In this document: in pieces, positions 16,025-24,981 of the stretch
Layout of the letters: every line of letters begins with the position of its first letter
Position numbering within the stretch: position 1 is the first letter of the stretch
From: Sinomicrobium soli
GTDB lineage: Bacteria > Bacteroidota > Bacteroidia > Flavobacteriales > Flavobacteriaceae
Direction: 5' to 3'
NCBI RefSeq assembly: GCF_003285545.1
Contig: NZ_QLNV01000005.1
Coordinates: 1 to 64,000 of the forward strand
Length of the DNA stretch: 64,000 nt
Translations under genes and position numbers: made by a program
The notes under the pieces: model-generated
Told to the model about the DNA's origin: nothing
Seen by the model: the letters and a program-made list of their open reading frames with translations, nothing else
Databases searched by the model: none

Positions 16025-17710
16025 ATGTCGGAAAAAGAAAGATCGTTAAATTTTATAGAGCATATTATCGAAGAAGATCTTGGGGAAGGATTCCCGAAAG
16101 ACAAGCTGAGGTTCCGCTTTCCGCCGGAGCCTAACGGTTATCTTCATATCGGGCATGCCAGTTCCATCTGCCTGAATTTCGGACTGGGACTGGATTACAA
16201 GGCTCCCGTAAACCTGAGGTTCGACGATACCAACCCGGAGAAGGAAGAACAGGAATATGTGGATGCCATTAAAAAGGATGTCGAATGGCTGGGCTTTAGA
16301 TGGGACCGGGAGTGTTATGCTTCCGATTACTTTCAGCAGTTGTACGACTGGGCCGTGGTGCTTATAGAAAAGGGAAAGGCCTATGTAGACAGCCAGACTT
16401 CCGAAGCGATTGCCGCACAGAAGGGAACGCCCGTAAGGGCAGGAGAGGAGAGCCCGTACCGGGACCGTTCCGCAGCGGAGAACCTCGACCTTTTCAGACG
16501 AATGAGAGCCGGAGAGTTCGAATCGGGAACTCACGTATTGCGGGCAAAAATAGATATGGCGTCTTCCAATATGCTTATGCGCGACCCGGTGATGTACCGC
16601 ATCATGCACAAACACCATCACCGTACCGGTAACGAATGGCCGATATATCCGCTGTACGACTGGACACACGGGGAAAGTGATTATATAGAACAGGTGTCCC
16701 ATTCGTTCTGTACCCTGGAATTTGCCATGCACAGGGAATTGTACGAATGGTTTCTCGATAACGTATACGAAACGGGAAGAGTAAAGCCAAAGCAGCGTGA
16801 ATTTGCGCGTCGTAACCTCAGTCATACCGTGGTGAGCAAACGGAAACTGCTGCAACTGGTCAAAGAAGGCGTCGTTTCCGGCTGGGATGATCCGCGTATG
16901 CCTACGATTTCCGGTTTGAGGCGAAGAGGGTATACCCCGGAATCCATACGCAATTTTACCGGCACTATTGGTATAGCCAAAAGGGAAAATCTTATCGATG
17001 TGTCGCTGCTGGAATTCTGTATCCGCGAAGATCTCAATAAGAAAGCCCCCAGGGTAATGGGCGTGCTGGACCCGGTAAAGGTAGTGATCACCAACTACCC
17101 GGAAGGGGAGGAGGAATGGCTTGATGCGGAGAATAACCCGGAAGATGCAGGGGCAGGATCGAGAAAAGTTCCCTTTTCTCGGGAGATCTATATCGAAAGG
17201 GAGGATTTCCGGGAAGAGGCAAACAGGAAATTTTTCCGCCTGAAACTGGGAGGTGAAGTGCGACTGAAGAATGCCTATATCATAAAGGCAGAGGAAGCGG
17301 TTAAGGATGCCGGAGGCCATATTACCGAGATCCGCTGCACTTACGATCCGCTCAGCAAGAGCGGAAGCGGTACCGAAGAGAGTATGCGCAAGGTAAAGGG
17401 AACCCTGCACTGGGTGTCTGTAAAGCACGCTGTGGAAGCGGAGATCCGTATCTATGACAGGCTGTTTACCGACCCGGAACCGGACGGACATAAAGATAGG
17501 GATTTTATGGAATTCGTCAACCCTGATTCGTTGGAAATTACTACCGGCTACCTGGAACCGTCACTGGAAAATGTAGTGGAAGGGGAGCAATACCAGTTCC
17601 AGCGACTGGGATATTTTTGTGTGGATAAGGATTCCGGATCCGGTAAGTTGGTATTCAATAAGACGGTGGGATTGCGGGATAGCTGGGCTAAATTACAGGA
17701 TAAGAATTAA
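16025..17710 (+). CDS. glnS: Glutaminyl-tRNA synthetase
   Basis: A 561-aa class I aminoacyl-tRNA synthetase charging tRNA-Gln. The Rossmann catalytic core carries RFPPEPNGYLHIGHASSICLNFGL (HIGH motif) and TVVSKRKL (the KMSKS equivalent). FDDTNPEKEEQEYVDAI, PMYDWTHGESDYIEQVSHSFCT-like and DDPRMPTISGLRRRGYTPESIRNF are the GlnRS-specific blocks. The C-terminal beta-barrel anticodon-binding domains run from about residue 340. The start at ATG 16025 (MSEKERSLNFIEHIIEEDL) fits family N-termini and the promoter position. Direct GlnRS charging implies no need for the GatCAB route for Gln. The coding strand is strongly G-rich in places, as expected for the leading strand. Confidence 0.96.
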   Translation: MSEKERSLNFIEHIIEEDLGEGFPKDKLRFRFPPEPNGYLHIGHASSICLNFGLGLDYKAPVNLRFDDTNPEKEEQEYVDAIKKDVEWLGFRWDRECYASDYFQQLYDWAVVLIEKGKAYVDSQTSEAIAAQKGTPVRAGEESPYRDRSAAENLDLFRRMRAGEFESGTHVLRAKIDMASSNMLMRDPVMYRIMHKHHHRTGNEWPIYPLYDWTHGESDYIEQVSHSFCTLEFAMHRELYEWFLDNVYETGRVKPKQREFARRNLSHTVVSKRKLLQLVKEGVVSGWDDPRMPTISGLRRRGYTPESIRNFTGTIGIAKRENLIDVSLLEFCIREDLNKKAPRVMGVLDPVKVVITNYPEGEEEWLDAENNPEDAGAGSRKVPFSREIYIEREDFREEANRKFFRLKLGGEVRLKNAYIIKAEEAVKDAGGHITEIRCTYDPLSKSGSGTEESMRKVKGTLHWVSVKHAVEAEIRIYDRLFTDPEPDGHKDRDFMEFVNPDSLEITTGYLEPSLENVVEGEQYQFQRLGYFCVDKDSGSGKLVFNKTVGLRDSWAKLQDKN

Positions 17711-17724
17711 ATAGTTTCTGATTA

Positions 17725-18141
17725 TCAGATCACTATTTTCTCCATAATAAGTTCGGATTGTGTCGTAGTACGGAATCCGAATTTTTTATATAAGCCGTGG
17801 GCATCGAGTGTCTTGAGCCCCCATTTCTCTATTCCGGAAAGTTCGGGATGTGAGATGATATCTTCGAGCAGCATACGCCCGAGGCCGTTTTTCCTGTACC
17901 CGGGAATGATAAATACATCCATGATCCACGCAAATACCGAATAATCCGTAACCACACGGGCAAAACCTACCTGTTGCCCGTTGTGGGCATACACTCCGAA
18001 ACACATGGAATGTGCAATTGATTTTTCTATGGTATCGCGTTTTCTTCCTTTGGCCCAATACGACCTTCGGGCCAGAAAATCTTCTATAAGATCCAGGTTA
18101 AGCCTGGATTTGTCGGTAGAAACATAATAATCGGGGTGCAC
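17725..18141 (-). CDS. GNAT-family N-acetyltransferase
   Basis: A 138-aa GNAT-fold protein. The N-terminus YYVSTDKSRLNLDLIEDFLARRSYWAKGRKRDTIEKSIAHSMCFGVY is typical of a common small-GNAT group (Acetyltransf_1). FARVVTDYSVFAWIMDVFIIPGYRKNGLGRMLLEDII holds the acetyl-CoA-binding R/K-x-x-G-x-G motif. The acceptor substrate is unknown. It converges with glnS (14-nt gap) and is a single-gene unit. Confidence 0.87.
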   Translation of the reverse strand: MHPDYYVSTDKSRLNLDLIEDFLARRSYWAKGRKRDTIEKSIAHSMCFGVYAHNGQQVGFARVVTDYSVFAWIMDVFIIPGYRKNGLGRMLLEDIISHPELSGIEKWGLKTLDAHGLYKKFGFRTTTQSELIMEKIVI

Positions 18142-18242
18142 GGTATCTGATTAAAATTATCTATTGTAAATACGAGTCTAATTTACAAATTTTATTATAG
18201 TTAAAAATTATCGTATCGTAAAATGACATCATTGTAATTAAT

Positions 18243-18287
18243 AAAAAACGACCTTCACAGCGTTATGTATGGTGAAGATCGTTTTTT
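18243..18287 (-). terminator. Terminator downstream of the SPFH gene
   Basis: A 16-bp stem with one mismatch (18243-18258 with 18272-18287, core CGACCTTCAC/GTGAAGATCG) flanked by A6 and T6. It lies 68-112 nt past the stop of the minus-strand SPFH gene. The symmetric A/T flanks would allow use from either side. Confidence 0.7.
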
Positions 18288-18354
18288 ATCTGGTATGTTC
18301 CCTCACTTTCAGTAAAAAACTTCGGGAAAACGTCTTATTTGCCTTTTTTGAATG

Positions 18355-19296
18355 TTATTCCTGCTTATCGGTTTTGTTACCGTCCTTTTTGGTGGTTTTC
18401 TTCATGGCTTCACCGATCTGGTTACTCGTGGCAAATGCGGCCACCATATTGTTGAGCATATCGGTTCCGGCCTGGGGAGAGTTGGGAAGGAGAATAAGGT
18501 TGCTGTTGGTTTCTTCTCCTATCGATTGCAGGGTGTCGTAATGCTGGGTCACCACAATAAGAGCAGAGGCTTCCTGTGAATTGATACCTACCCTGTTCAG
18601 TACTTCTACCGACTCTTCGAGACCTCTTGCGATCTCCCTGCGCTGGTCGGCTATACCCTGTCCCTGCAGCCGCTTGCTCTCGGCCTCAGCCTTGGCTTTT
18701 TCCACGATCCGTATACGTTCGGCATCACCGTCGAACTGGGCTGCGATCTTTTCGCGCTCGGCAGCGTTGATACGGTTCATGGCCGACTTTACCTGGGCAT
18801 CAGGATCGATATCCGTAACCAGGGTCTTGATAATATCGTAACCGTATTCCAGCATGGCTTCCTGTAATTCCCCTTTTACCGCAATGGCAATATCATCCTT
18901 TTTTACAAAGACATCATCGAGTTTCATTTTCGGTACTTCGGCGCGAACCACATCAAAGACATAACTGGTGATCTGGTCGTGCGGATATTCGAGTTTGTAA
19001 AAGGCTTCGTATACCTTATCGCGGATAACGACGTATTGTACCGATACTTTCAGTTTTACAAACACATCGTCCAGAGTCTTGGTCTCGACAATAACATCGA
19101 GTTGCTGTATCTTCAGGCTCAGTCTTCCCGCTATACGGTCTACCAGCGGAATTTTCAGTTGCAGTCCCGAATGGCGTATGCTCTGAAAACGTCCGAACCG
19201 TTCTACCACCACAGCAGTCTGCTGTTTGACAATAAAAAATGACGAGATAAAAATAATGATCCCGAAAAATATCAAAGGATAAATGAAAATACTCAT
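18355..19296 (-). CDS. SPFH/Band 7 (stomatin-prohibitin) membrane protein
   Basis: A 313-aa SPFH protein of the slipin/QmcA group. An N-terminal membrane helix (residues 3-22, IFIYPLIFFGIIIFISSFFI) is followed by the band 7 domain (about 23-200): QTAVVVERFGRFQSIRHSGLQLKIPLVDRIAGRLSL, then ITSYVFDVVRAEVPKMKLDDVF. A long Ala/Glu/Lys coiled coil follows (about 190-245, AAEREKIAAQFDGDAERIRIVEKAKAEAESKRLQGQG). The C-terminal LPNSPQAGTDMLNN motif is typical. Such proteins oligomerise and organise membrane microdomains or regulate proteases such as FtsH. No NfeD partner gene is adjacent. Confidence 0.9.
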   Translation of the reverse strand: MSIFIYPLIFFGIIIFISSFFIVKQQTAVVVERFGRFQSIRHSGLQLKIPLVDRIAGRLSLKIQQLDVIVETKTLDDVFVKLKVSVQYVVIRDKVYEAFYKLEYPHDQITSYVFDVVRAEVPKMKLDDVFVKKDDIAIAVKGELQEAMLEYGYDIIKTLVTDIDPDAQVKSAMNRINAAEREKIAAQFDGDAERIRIVEKAKAEAESKRLQGQGIADQRREIARGLEESVEVLNRVGINSQEASALIVVTQHYDTLQSIGEETNSNLILLPNSPQAGTDMLNNMVAAFATSNQIGEAMKKTTKKDGNKTDKQE

Positions 19297-19407
19297 AGGG
19301 CTTTATTTTAATGGATTAATTTTTATGTAAACACCGGGGTGGAATTTTGAATTATAAATTTTAAATGAGGGTGGCACTCTACCACTATTTTATCCGTGAA
19401 TATACGT

Positions 19408-19442
19408 AAAAAACCCCATAGAATTTTCCCTATGGGGTTTTT
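19408..19442 (-). terminator. Terminator of gltX
   Basis: A perfect 13-bp stem (ACCCCATAG-type arm at 19408-19421, partner 19430-19442) with an 8-nt loop and A/T-runs on both sides. It lies 22 nt past the gltX stop on the minus strand. Confidence 0.8.
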
Positions 19443-19463
19443 GAGTGTTAAATTATGAATGCG

Positions 19464-20981
19464 CTATCCCAATGCCTGTATGGCTTTTTGTATCCGTGAG
19501 ATGGTTTCTTCTTTTCCCAGCAGTTCGGTAATATCAAAGATGTGCGGACCTTTCATGGCGCCTACCAGGGCCAGTCGCAGGGGGGGCATGATCTGCCCGA
19601 AGCCGAGACCGTTGTCGCCTATCCATTGCTTTACGGCAGCTTCGGTGGGGGCAGAGGTAAAATCATCTGCCGGTTGCAATACCTCTTCGGCAAGCCTGCC
19701 CAGCAGTGACGCGGTATTTTCCTTCCACTGTTTTTTGGAAGCCTTGGCGTCATAGCTGTCCGGGGTCAGAAAAAAGAAGGAAGCCTGTTCCCACAAGTCA
19801 GTTATAAAAGTGGCCCTTTCCTTGACCAGGCCCACTACTTTTTCAAGAGGGAGGGTAGTGGTAATCCCCTTTTCGTCGAGTAGTCCCGAAAAAGCCCGGG
19901 CAAGCCAGGTGTTGTCTTTTTGCTGCAGGTAGTGATGATTAAACCATTTTATTTTTTCAGGGTCGAAGCGCGCTCCCGATTTGTTGACCCTTTGCAGGTC
20001 GAATGCATCGATAAGCTCTTCCCGGCTGAAGAGTTCCTGTTCCGTACCGGGGTTCCATCCGAGGAGGGCGAGGAAATTGACTACCGCTTCCGGGAAATAA
20101 CCGTCTTCGCGATAACCCCTTGACACATCCCCTGTTTCCGGATCGGTCCATTGCAGGGGAAAGACCGGGAACCCCATTTTGTCGCCGTCCCTTTTGCTCA
20201 GTTTTCCCTTACCTGTGGGTTTTAGGATCAGGGGCAAATGCGCAAATTCGGGGGCGTCCCATCCGAAGGCGCGATAGAGCAGATGATGCAGGGCCAGTGA
20301 CGGGAGCCATTCTTCCCCGCGGATCACATGGGTGATTTCCATCAGGTGATCGTCTACGATATTGGCCAGGTGATACGTAGGCATTCCGTCGCTTTTAAAA
20401 AGGACCTTGTCGTCGAGTATCCCGGTATCTACCGTAATTTCGCCGCGGACCAGGTCTCTGAGCAGCAGGGATTCGCCCTCGTTGCACTTGAAGCGGATTA
20501 CGTGGTCGGCTCCGCTTTCCAGCCGTGACCGTACTTCTTCTTCGGAGAGTGACAGCGAATTGTTCAGCTCATTCCTGTTGTGCCAGTTGTATATAAAGGT
20601 CTTCCCCTGCGATTCATACGATTTCCGGAGGGCATCGAGTTCGCCGGCAGTGTCGAAGGCATAATAGGCATGCCCCTTAGCTATCAGTTCGCCGGCATAA
20701 CTCTGGTAAAGATGTTTGCGTTCACTCTGGCGGTAGGGGCCGTATCCCTTGTCTTTTCCAATTCCTTCGTCAAAAGAGATACCACACCAGTTCAGGGATT
20801 CCACGATATAGTCTTCCGCACCGGGCACATACCTGCCCTGATCGGTATCTTCGATGCGCAATATGAAATCTCCGCCGTGTTTTCTGGCAAACAGATAGTT
20901 GAACAACGCCGTACGCACTCCGCCGATATGTAACGGACCGGTGGGACTTGGTGCAAAACGCACACGAACTTTTCTTGTCAT
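19464..20981 (-). CDS. gltX: Glutamyl-tRNA synthetase
   Basis: A 505-aa class I aminoacyl-tRNA synthetase charging tRNA-Glu. VRFAPSPTGPLHIGGVRTALFNYLFA contains the HIGH motif (HIGG, residues 18-21). PTGKGKLSKRDGDKMGFPVFPL contains the KMSKS equivalent (KLSKR). HVIRGEEWLPSLALHHLLYRAFGW is the GluRS/GlnRS block. The helical anticodon-binding domain occupies roughly residues 330-500. A GlnRS is present elsewhere in the window, so this GluRS probably does not have to misacylate tRNA-Gln. It is divergent from the DUF4175 gene. The shared 114-nt gap carries its promoter and two DnaA-box consensus sites. Confidence 0.97.
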   Translation of the reverse strand: MTRKVRVRFAPSPTGPLHIGGVRTALFNYLFARKHGGDFILRIEDTDQGRYVPGAEDYIVESLNWCGISFDEGIGKDKGYGPYRQSERKHLYQSYAGELIAKGHAYYAFDTAGELDALRKSYESQGKTFIYNWHNRNELNNSLSLSEEEVRSRLESGADHVIRFKCNEGESLLLRDLVRGEITVDTGILDDKVLFKSDGMPTYHLANIVDDHLMEITHVIRGEEWLPSLALHHLLYRAFGWDAPEFAHLPLILKPTGKGKLSKRDGDKMGFPVFPLQWTDPETGDVSRGYREDGYFPEAVVNFLALLGWNPGTEQELFSREELIDAFDLQRVNKSGARFDPEKIKWFNHHYLQQKDNTWLARAFSGLLDEKGITTTLPLEKVVGLVKERATFITDLWEQASFFFLTPDSYDAKASKKQWKENTASLLGRLAEEVLQPADDFTSAPTEAAVKQWIGDNGLGFGQIMPPLRLALVGAMKGPHIFDITELLGKEETISRIQKAIQALG

Positions 20982-20999
20982 TTTTTCCGGGTTTGAACA

Positions 21000-21008
21000 G
21001 CAAATTTA
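21000..21008 (-). promoter_or_regulatory. Bacteroidota -7 promoter element of gltX
   Basis: TAAATTTGC on the minus strand matches TAnnTTTGC and ends 18 nt before the gltX start. Confidence 0.55.
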
Positions 21009-21013
21009 CGGGT

Positions 21014-21053
21014 TTATCCACAAGCTGCAAACCCCGGCCGGTACTGTGGAAAA
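21014..21053. promoter_or_regulatory. Inverted pair of consensus DnaA boxes
   Basis: TTATCCACA on the plus strand (21014-21022) and TTTTCCACA on the minus strand (21045-21053) both match TTWTNCACA. They face each other 22 nt apart, directly upstream of the gltX promoter element and of the DUF4175 start. They could make one or both promoters DnaA-responsive, or act as a DnaA-titrating site near the origin. Chance occurrence is possible, and binding is not shown. Confidence 0.45.
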
Positions 21054-21095
21054 AATTGTACTTTTATAAGTTGGAAATGAATTTATAGCAATACG

Positions 21096-24000
21096 ATGCA
21101 ACACCACCGGGAAAAATACGAAACGGAAGCATTGAAGGGGATAAAACAAAAGCTGGAGCACTTTATCCGGAAGTATTATGCCAACAGGCTGATAAAGGGC
21201 ATACTCCTCTTTACAGCCATCGGGCTGTTGTATTTCCTGTTTACGTTGTTCGTGGAACATTTGCTGTGGCTCGGTAAAACCGGCCGTACCGTCCTGTTCT
21301 GGCTCTTTGTCGCGGTAGAGGTCTGCCTGCTGTACCGCTTTATTGCCATGCCCCTGTTGAAAATGTTCCGCATACAAAAGAGGATGGATTATAAGGAAGC
21401 ATCCGCCATCATAGGGGCATATTTTCCGGAGGTGGGGGATAAACTTGTCAATGTGCTGCAGCTTTCCGAGAGCAGTGCGGAATACAGCGAGCGGGACCGG
21501 GAACTGCTCCTGGCGGGGATCGCACAGAAATCGGCCCGGCTGCAACCTTTTTCTTTTCATTTCGCGGTCGATTTTAAGCAGAACCTGAAGTATGTCAAAT
21601 ATGCCTTGATTCCGTTCATACTTATTTTTATCGTATGGATTAGTGGTAATATTAATTGGTTTTCAGATAGTTATAAAAGGGTTGTGGATTACCGTACCGC
21701 TTATGAACCTCCGGCTCCCTTTAGCTTTTTTGTAATGAATGAAACCCTGAACGGTGTGGCCAGCAAGCCTTTTGAACTTCAGGTAAAGGTGGTTGGTGAT
21801 GTGCTCCCGGAAGATGTCGGGATCCACTTTAACGGGCAGCATTATTTTATGCAGAAGGAAGGAGCCGACCGCTATAAGTATGTTTTTAAACAACCGGGGG
21901 AAAATATCGGGTTTTACCTGTCTTCGGGAAAAGTGGCTTCGCGACCTTATCTGTTAACGGTCGATGCTGCCCCGGTAATGACGGGTTTTGAAATGCAGTT
22001 GCGCTATCCTTCGTATGTAGGGCGTACTCCGGATACGCTTAAGGGTACCGGAAATGCGACCGTTCCGGAGGGTACGGAAGTGGTGTGGACCCTGGATACC
22101 GAAAATACTGCCGTGGCGGAGTGGAGTTCGGCAAATACGGTGATCCCGTTCAGAAAGATAAAGTCTATCGGGGATAGGGATATTTTTTCTGCAGCCCACC
22201 GGTTGTACGGGAATACCTCTTACGAAATTACCACGGGTAATGAAAAACTCCCGGATTACGAGTCGCTCGGGTTTGATATCCGGGTGGTAAAGGATGAATA
22301 TCCGGAGATCGTGGTAAAAGAGGTCCCGGATTCCACCGCGATGAATGGTACCGGTTTTGCAGGGCAGATATCTGATGACTACGGATTTTACGGACTAACG
22401 ATAAAGTATTACCCGGAAGGAGAGGAGAAGAAGGTGAAGGAAAAAAAGATAGCGGTTACCCCTGGTGTGAATGTGTTCCGTTTTGCCCGGGCTTTTCCGG
22501 GGGATATCAGGTTGAGTGAAGGGGTCAGTTACACCGTGTATTTCGAAGTGAGGGACAATGATGCGCTTCGGGGTGGAAAATCTTCGGCATCTTCGCGGTT
22601 TTCCTACAGGGTGCGTACAAGGGAAGAGATCGAAAGGGAAGTTTCGGCAAAGCAGAAGGAGGCTATAAACAGTATGGAGCGTACGCTGGGAGAGATGGAA
22701 AACAGGGAAGAGGAAGGAAGGGAGATCCGGGCATTGAATATGGAAAAGGAAGAAAAGAGCTTTAACGACCGGCAGCGGATCGACAATTATCTCAGGGAGC
22801 AGATGGAACAGGAGGAAATGATGAAGCGTTTTACCCGGGAACTCGAAGAGAGACTGGAGCAGGCGCCGGAAAGCGAAGATCCGCTGGAAAAGAAATTGTT
22901 GCAGGAGCGATTGGAACGGCAGCATCAGGAACTGGAAAAGAACAAGAAGCTGCTGGAAGAATTAAAGAAGGTTTCCGATAAGATAGACCGGGAAGACATG
23001 GCCAGGCGACTGGAACAGCTTGCGAGGTCGGAGCAGAACGGGAAGCGCAACCTGGAGCAGGTACTGGAACTTACCAAAAGATATTACGTGACCCAGAATG
23101 CCGCGAGGTTGCAGCAGGAGCTGGAGCGTATGGCGGGACGGCAGGAGGACCTCGCGAAAGATAGCACCGGGGGGGAGGAACTGAAGAAAAAGCAGGAAGA
23201 ACTGAATAAGGAATTCGGGTTGTGGAGCGAAGAATTGAGAAAGTTGGAAGAGGATAATGAAGGTTTGAAGAAACCGATGGAATTGGGAACTGACCATAAG
23301 GAGGAGGAAAATATCCGGAAGGAACAGCAAGGTGCCGTGGATGATATGGAGAAATCGGACCGGGAGAATGCCGCGAAAAAGCAGCGCAGTGCTGCGGGGC
23401 AGATGAAGGAAATGGCGGAAAAAATGAATGCGGCCATGCAGGAAGGAGAGGCCTCTTCCGATATGGAGGATGCGAGGGTATTAAGACAGATACTGAAAAA
23501 CCTGGTCACTTTTTCTTTCGGGCAGGAAGATCTTATGAAGTTCGTCAACCAGCTGCAAAGCGAGACCCCGGATCTTACCGGAAGTATTCACGAACAGCAC
23601 AACCTCAAGGAAATGTTTACGCATATAGATGACAGTCTTTTTGCACTTTCCCTGAGGCGTCCGGAACTTTCGGAGCAGGTGAACAAGGAACTTACCGAGG
23701 CGCATTTTAATATTGATGCGTCGTTGGAGCAGCTTGCGGAGAACGAGGTTTACAGGGCAGTGGCCAGTCAGCAGTACAGTTTTACGGCAGCCAATAACCT
23801 CGCTGCGTTGCTGGGTGAAGTGCTGGACAATTTGCAGCAGAACATGTCTATGGGCAGTGGCAGCGGAAGCGGTGAAATGCAGTTGCCGGATATTATCCAG
23901 GGGCAGGAAGAATTGAATGAACAGATGCGGCTGCAGATGAACGGAAAAGAGGGCAAGCCCGGAGAAGAGGGAGAACAGAAAGGAGAGGGCAGAGAGGGAG

Positions 24001-24452
24001 AACAGGATGGTGATGGGGAAGGAGAAGGAGAAGGAGAATCCGAAGCCTTGTATGAGATCTACAAACAACAGCAGTTATTGCGTGAGGCCCTGGAAAAGCA
24101 GCTCAGGGATATGGAAGGAACTCCCGGCGAAAACGACGGGCAACAGTTGTTAAAAGACATGGAGCACATTGAAGATGCCCTGTTGCGCGAAGGGATGAAC
24201 GAGGCCACCATGAAGCAGATGCTGAACCTGAAACACGAGCTTTTAAAACTGAAGGATGCTGCGATGGAACAGGGAACCGAAAGCCGCAGGGAAAGCAGAA
24301 CGGGCAGGGAAGATTTCGAAAGGGAAACGGTAAAGCCATTGCCCGGGGCAGAGGAATATTTGCAGGGGATGGAGATATTAAACAGACAAGTATTACCTTT
24401 GCGGCAAATTTATAAAGATAAGGTAAAAAAATATTTTAGGAATGATGATTAG
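21096..24452 (+). CDS. DUF4175-family large membrane coiled-coil protein
   Basis: A 1118-aa protein matching the Bacteroidota DUF4175 family, whose role is unknown. Membrane helices are at about residues 34-57 (GILLFTAIGLLYFLFTLFVEHLLWL), 67-86 (TVLFWLFVAVEVCLLYRFIA) and 163-180 (LIPFILIFIVWISG). A beta-rich, likely periplasmic region spans ~190-505. It is followed by about 300 residues of Glu/Lys/Arg-rich coiled coil (from ~507, with many EEL/ERLE units). A Gly/Glu low-complexity segment (~948-985, GEGEGEGE) and a last helical part end at RQIYKDKVKKYFRNDD. The 3' end overlaps ybeY by 11 nt, so the two are translationally linked. The low-complexity segment is prone to length change. Confidence 0.82.
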   Translation: MQHHREKYETEALKGIKQKLEHFIRKYYANRLIKGILLFTAIGLLYFLFTLFVEHLLWLGKTGRTVLFWLFVAVEVCLLYRFIAMPLLKMFRIQKRMDYKEASAIIGAYFPEVGDKLVNVLQLSESSAEYSERDRELLLAGIAQKSARLQPFSFHFAVDFKQNLKYVKYALIPFILIFIVWISGNINWFSDSYKRVVDYRTAYEPPAPFSFFVMNETLNGVASKPFELQVKVVGDVLPEDVGIHFNGQHYFMQKEGADRYKYVFKQPGENIGFYLSSGKVASRPYLLTVDAAPVMTGFEMQLRYPSYVGRTPDTLKGTGNATVPEGTEVVWTLDTENTAVAEWSSANTVIPFRKIKSIGDRDIFSAAHRLYGNTSYEITTGNEKLPDYESLGFDIRVVKDEYPEIVVKEVPDSTAMNGTGFAGQISDDYGFYGLTIKYYPEGEEKKVKEKKIAVTPGVNVFRFARAFPGDIRLSEGVSYTVYFEVRDNDALRGGKSSASSRFSYRVRTREEIEREVSAKQKEAINSMERTLGEMENREEEGREIRALNMEKEEKSFNDRQRIDNYLREQMEQEEMMKRFTRELEERLEQAPESEDPLEKKLLQERLERQHQELEKNKKLLEELKKVSDKIDREDMARRLEQLARSEQNGKRNLEQVLELTKRYYVTQNAARLQQELERMAGRQEDLAKDSTGGEELKKKQEELNKEFGLWSEELRKLEEDNEGLKKPMELGTDHKEEENIRKEQQGAVDDMEKSDRENAAKKQRSAAGQMKEMAEKMNAAMQEGEASSDMEDARVLRQILKNLVTFSFGQEDLMKFVNQLQSETPDLTGSIHEQHNLKEMFTHIDDSLFALSLRRPELSEQVNKELTEAHFNIDASLEQLAENEVYRAVASQQYSFTAANNLAALLGEVLDNLQQNMSMGSGSGSGEMQLPDIIQGQEELNEQMRLQMNGKEGKPGEEGEQKGEGREGEQDGDGEGEGEGESEALYEIYKQQQLLREALEKQLRDMEGTPGENDGQQLLKDMEHIEDALLREGMNEATMKQMLNLKHELLKLKDAAMEQGTESRRESRTGREDFERETVKPLPGAEEYLQGMEILNRQVLPLRQIYKDKVKKYFRNDD

Positions 24453-24864
24453 TTTTCATTATGAGTCTGGTTTTTCCCTGAAGGACGAAGCATCTTATGC
24501 GGCGTGGATAGACCGTGTGATCCGGTCGGAAGAAAAAGAAACGGGAGAGATCAGTTATATTTTCTGTGATGACGACTATCTTTTGACCCTGAACCGGAAG
24601 TACCTCGATCACGACACCCTTACAGACATTATCAGTTTTGACTATACCGAGGGGAACACCATTCACGGGGATGTTTATATCTCTGTGGAGAGGGTCGGGG
24701 AGAACGCCCTGGATTTTGATGTGGATACGGAAGAAGAGCTCAGGAGGGTCATGGTTCACGGCATATTGCACTACTGTGGATACAAGGATAAATCTGTGGC
24801 AGAAAAGGAAGTAATGCGGAAAAAGGAGGAGGAAAAAATGGAATTGTTCCACGTGGAACAGTAG
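24442..24864 (+). CDS. ybeY: Endoribonuclease YbeY (rRNA maturation)
   Basis: A 140-aa zinc-dependent endoribonuclease involved in 16S rRNA 3'-end maturation and 70S quality control. The UPF0054 signature MVHGILHYCGYKD is present at residues 104-116, a one-His-shifted form of the H-G-x-L-H-x-x-G-H/Y-D zinc motif. It is preceded by TDIISFDYTEGNTIHGDVYIS. The start is ATG 24442 (a second ATG follows), overlapping the DUF4175 gene by 11 nt. The last codons spell ELFHVEQ because a 16-bp parS-like palindrome (24845-24860) is embedded in the reading frame just before the stop. Confidence 0.93.
   Translation: MMISFHYESGFSLKDEASYAAWIDRVIRSEEKETGEISYIFCDDDYLLTLNRKYLDHDTLTDIISFDYTEGNTIHGDVYISVERVGENALDFDVDTEEELRRVMVHGILHYCGYKDKSVAEKEVMRKKEEEKMELFHVEQ
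24845..24860. other. parS-like centromere site 1 (inside ybeY)
   Basis: TGTTCCACGTGGAACA, a perfect 16-bp palindrome. It matches the bacterial ParB site TGTTTCACGTGAAACA at all but the symmetric T/C and A/G pair. It lies in the final codons of ybeY. Confidence 0.8.
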
Positions 24865-24981
24865 TTGTTTTGTCATGGAGTTTTGAATTATAAACCTGCC
24901 TGTCTATGTACAGGCCATGAATGTTATTGTGCCGGTTTAGCGCAACTCGGAATTCTGCGGGTTGCATTCTGAACTAAAAAA

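Noticed and set aside
16046-17491. A 481-codon minus-strand open frame
   Set aside because: Antisense to glnS; low-complexity His/Phe/Arg-rich translation without motifs.
21014-21053. The DnaA-box pair as the replication origin itself
   Set aside because: rnr, well to its left, is already strongly G-rich on the plus strand, so the skew switch is before 11 kb. Only two boxes and no AT-rich element are present.
24001-24045. GGAGAAGGAGAAGGAGAA-like purine tract as a microsatellite element
   Set aside because: It is in frame within the DUF4175 gene and encodes its Gly/Glu linker. It is noted only as a length-variable segment.
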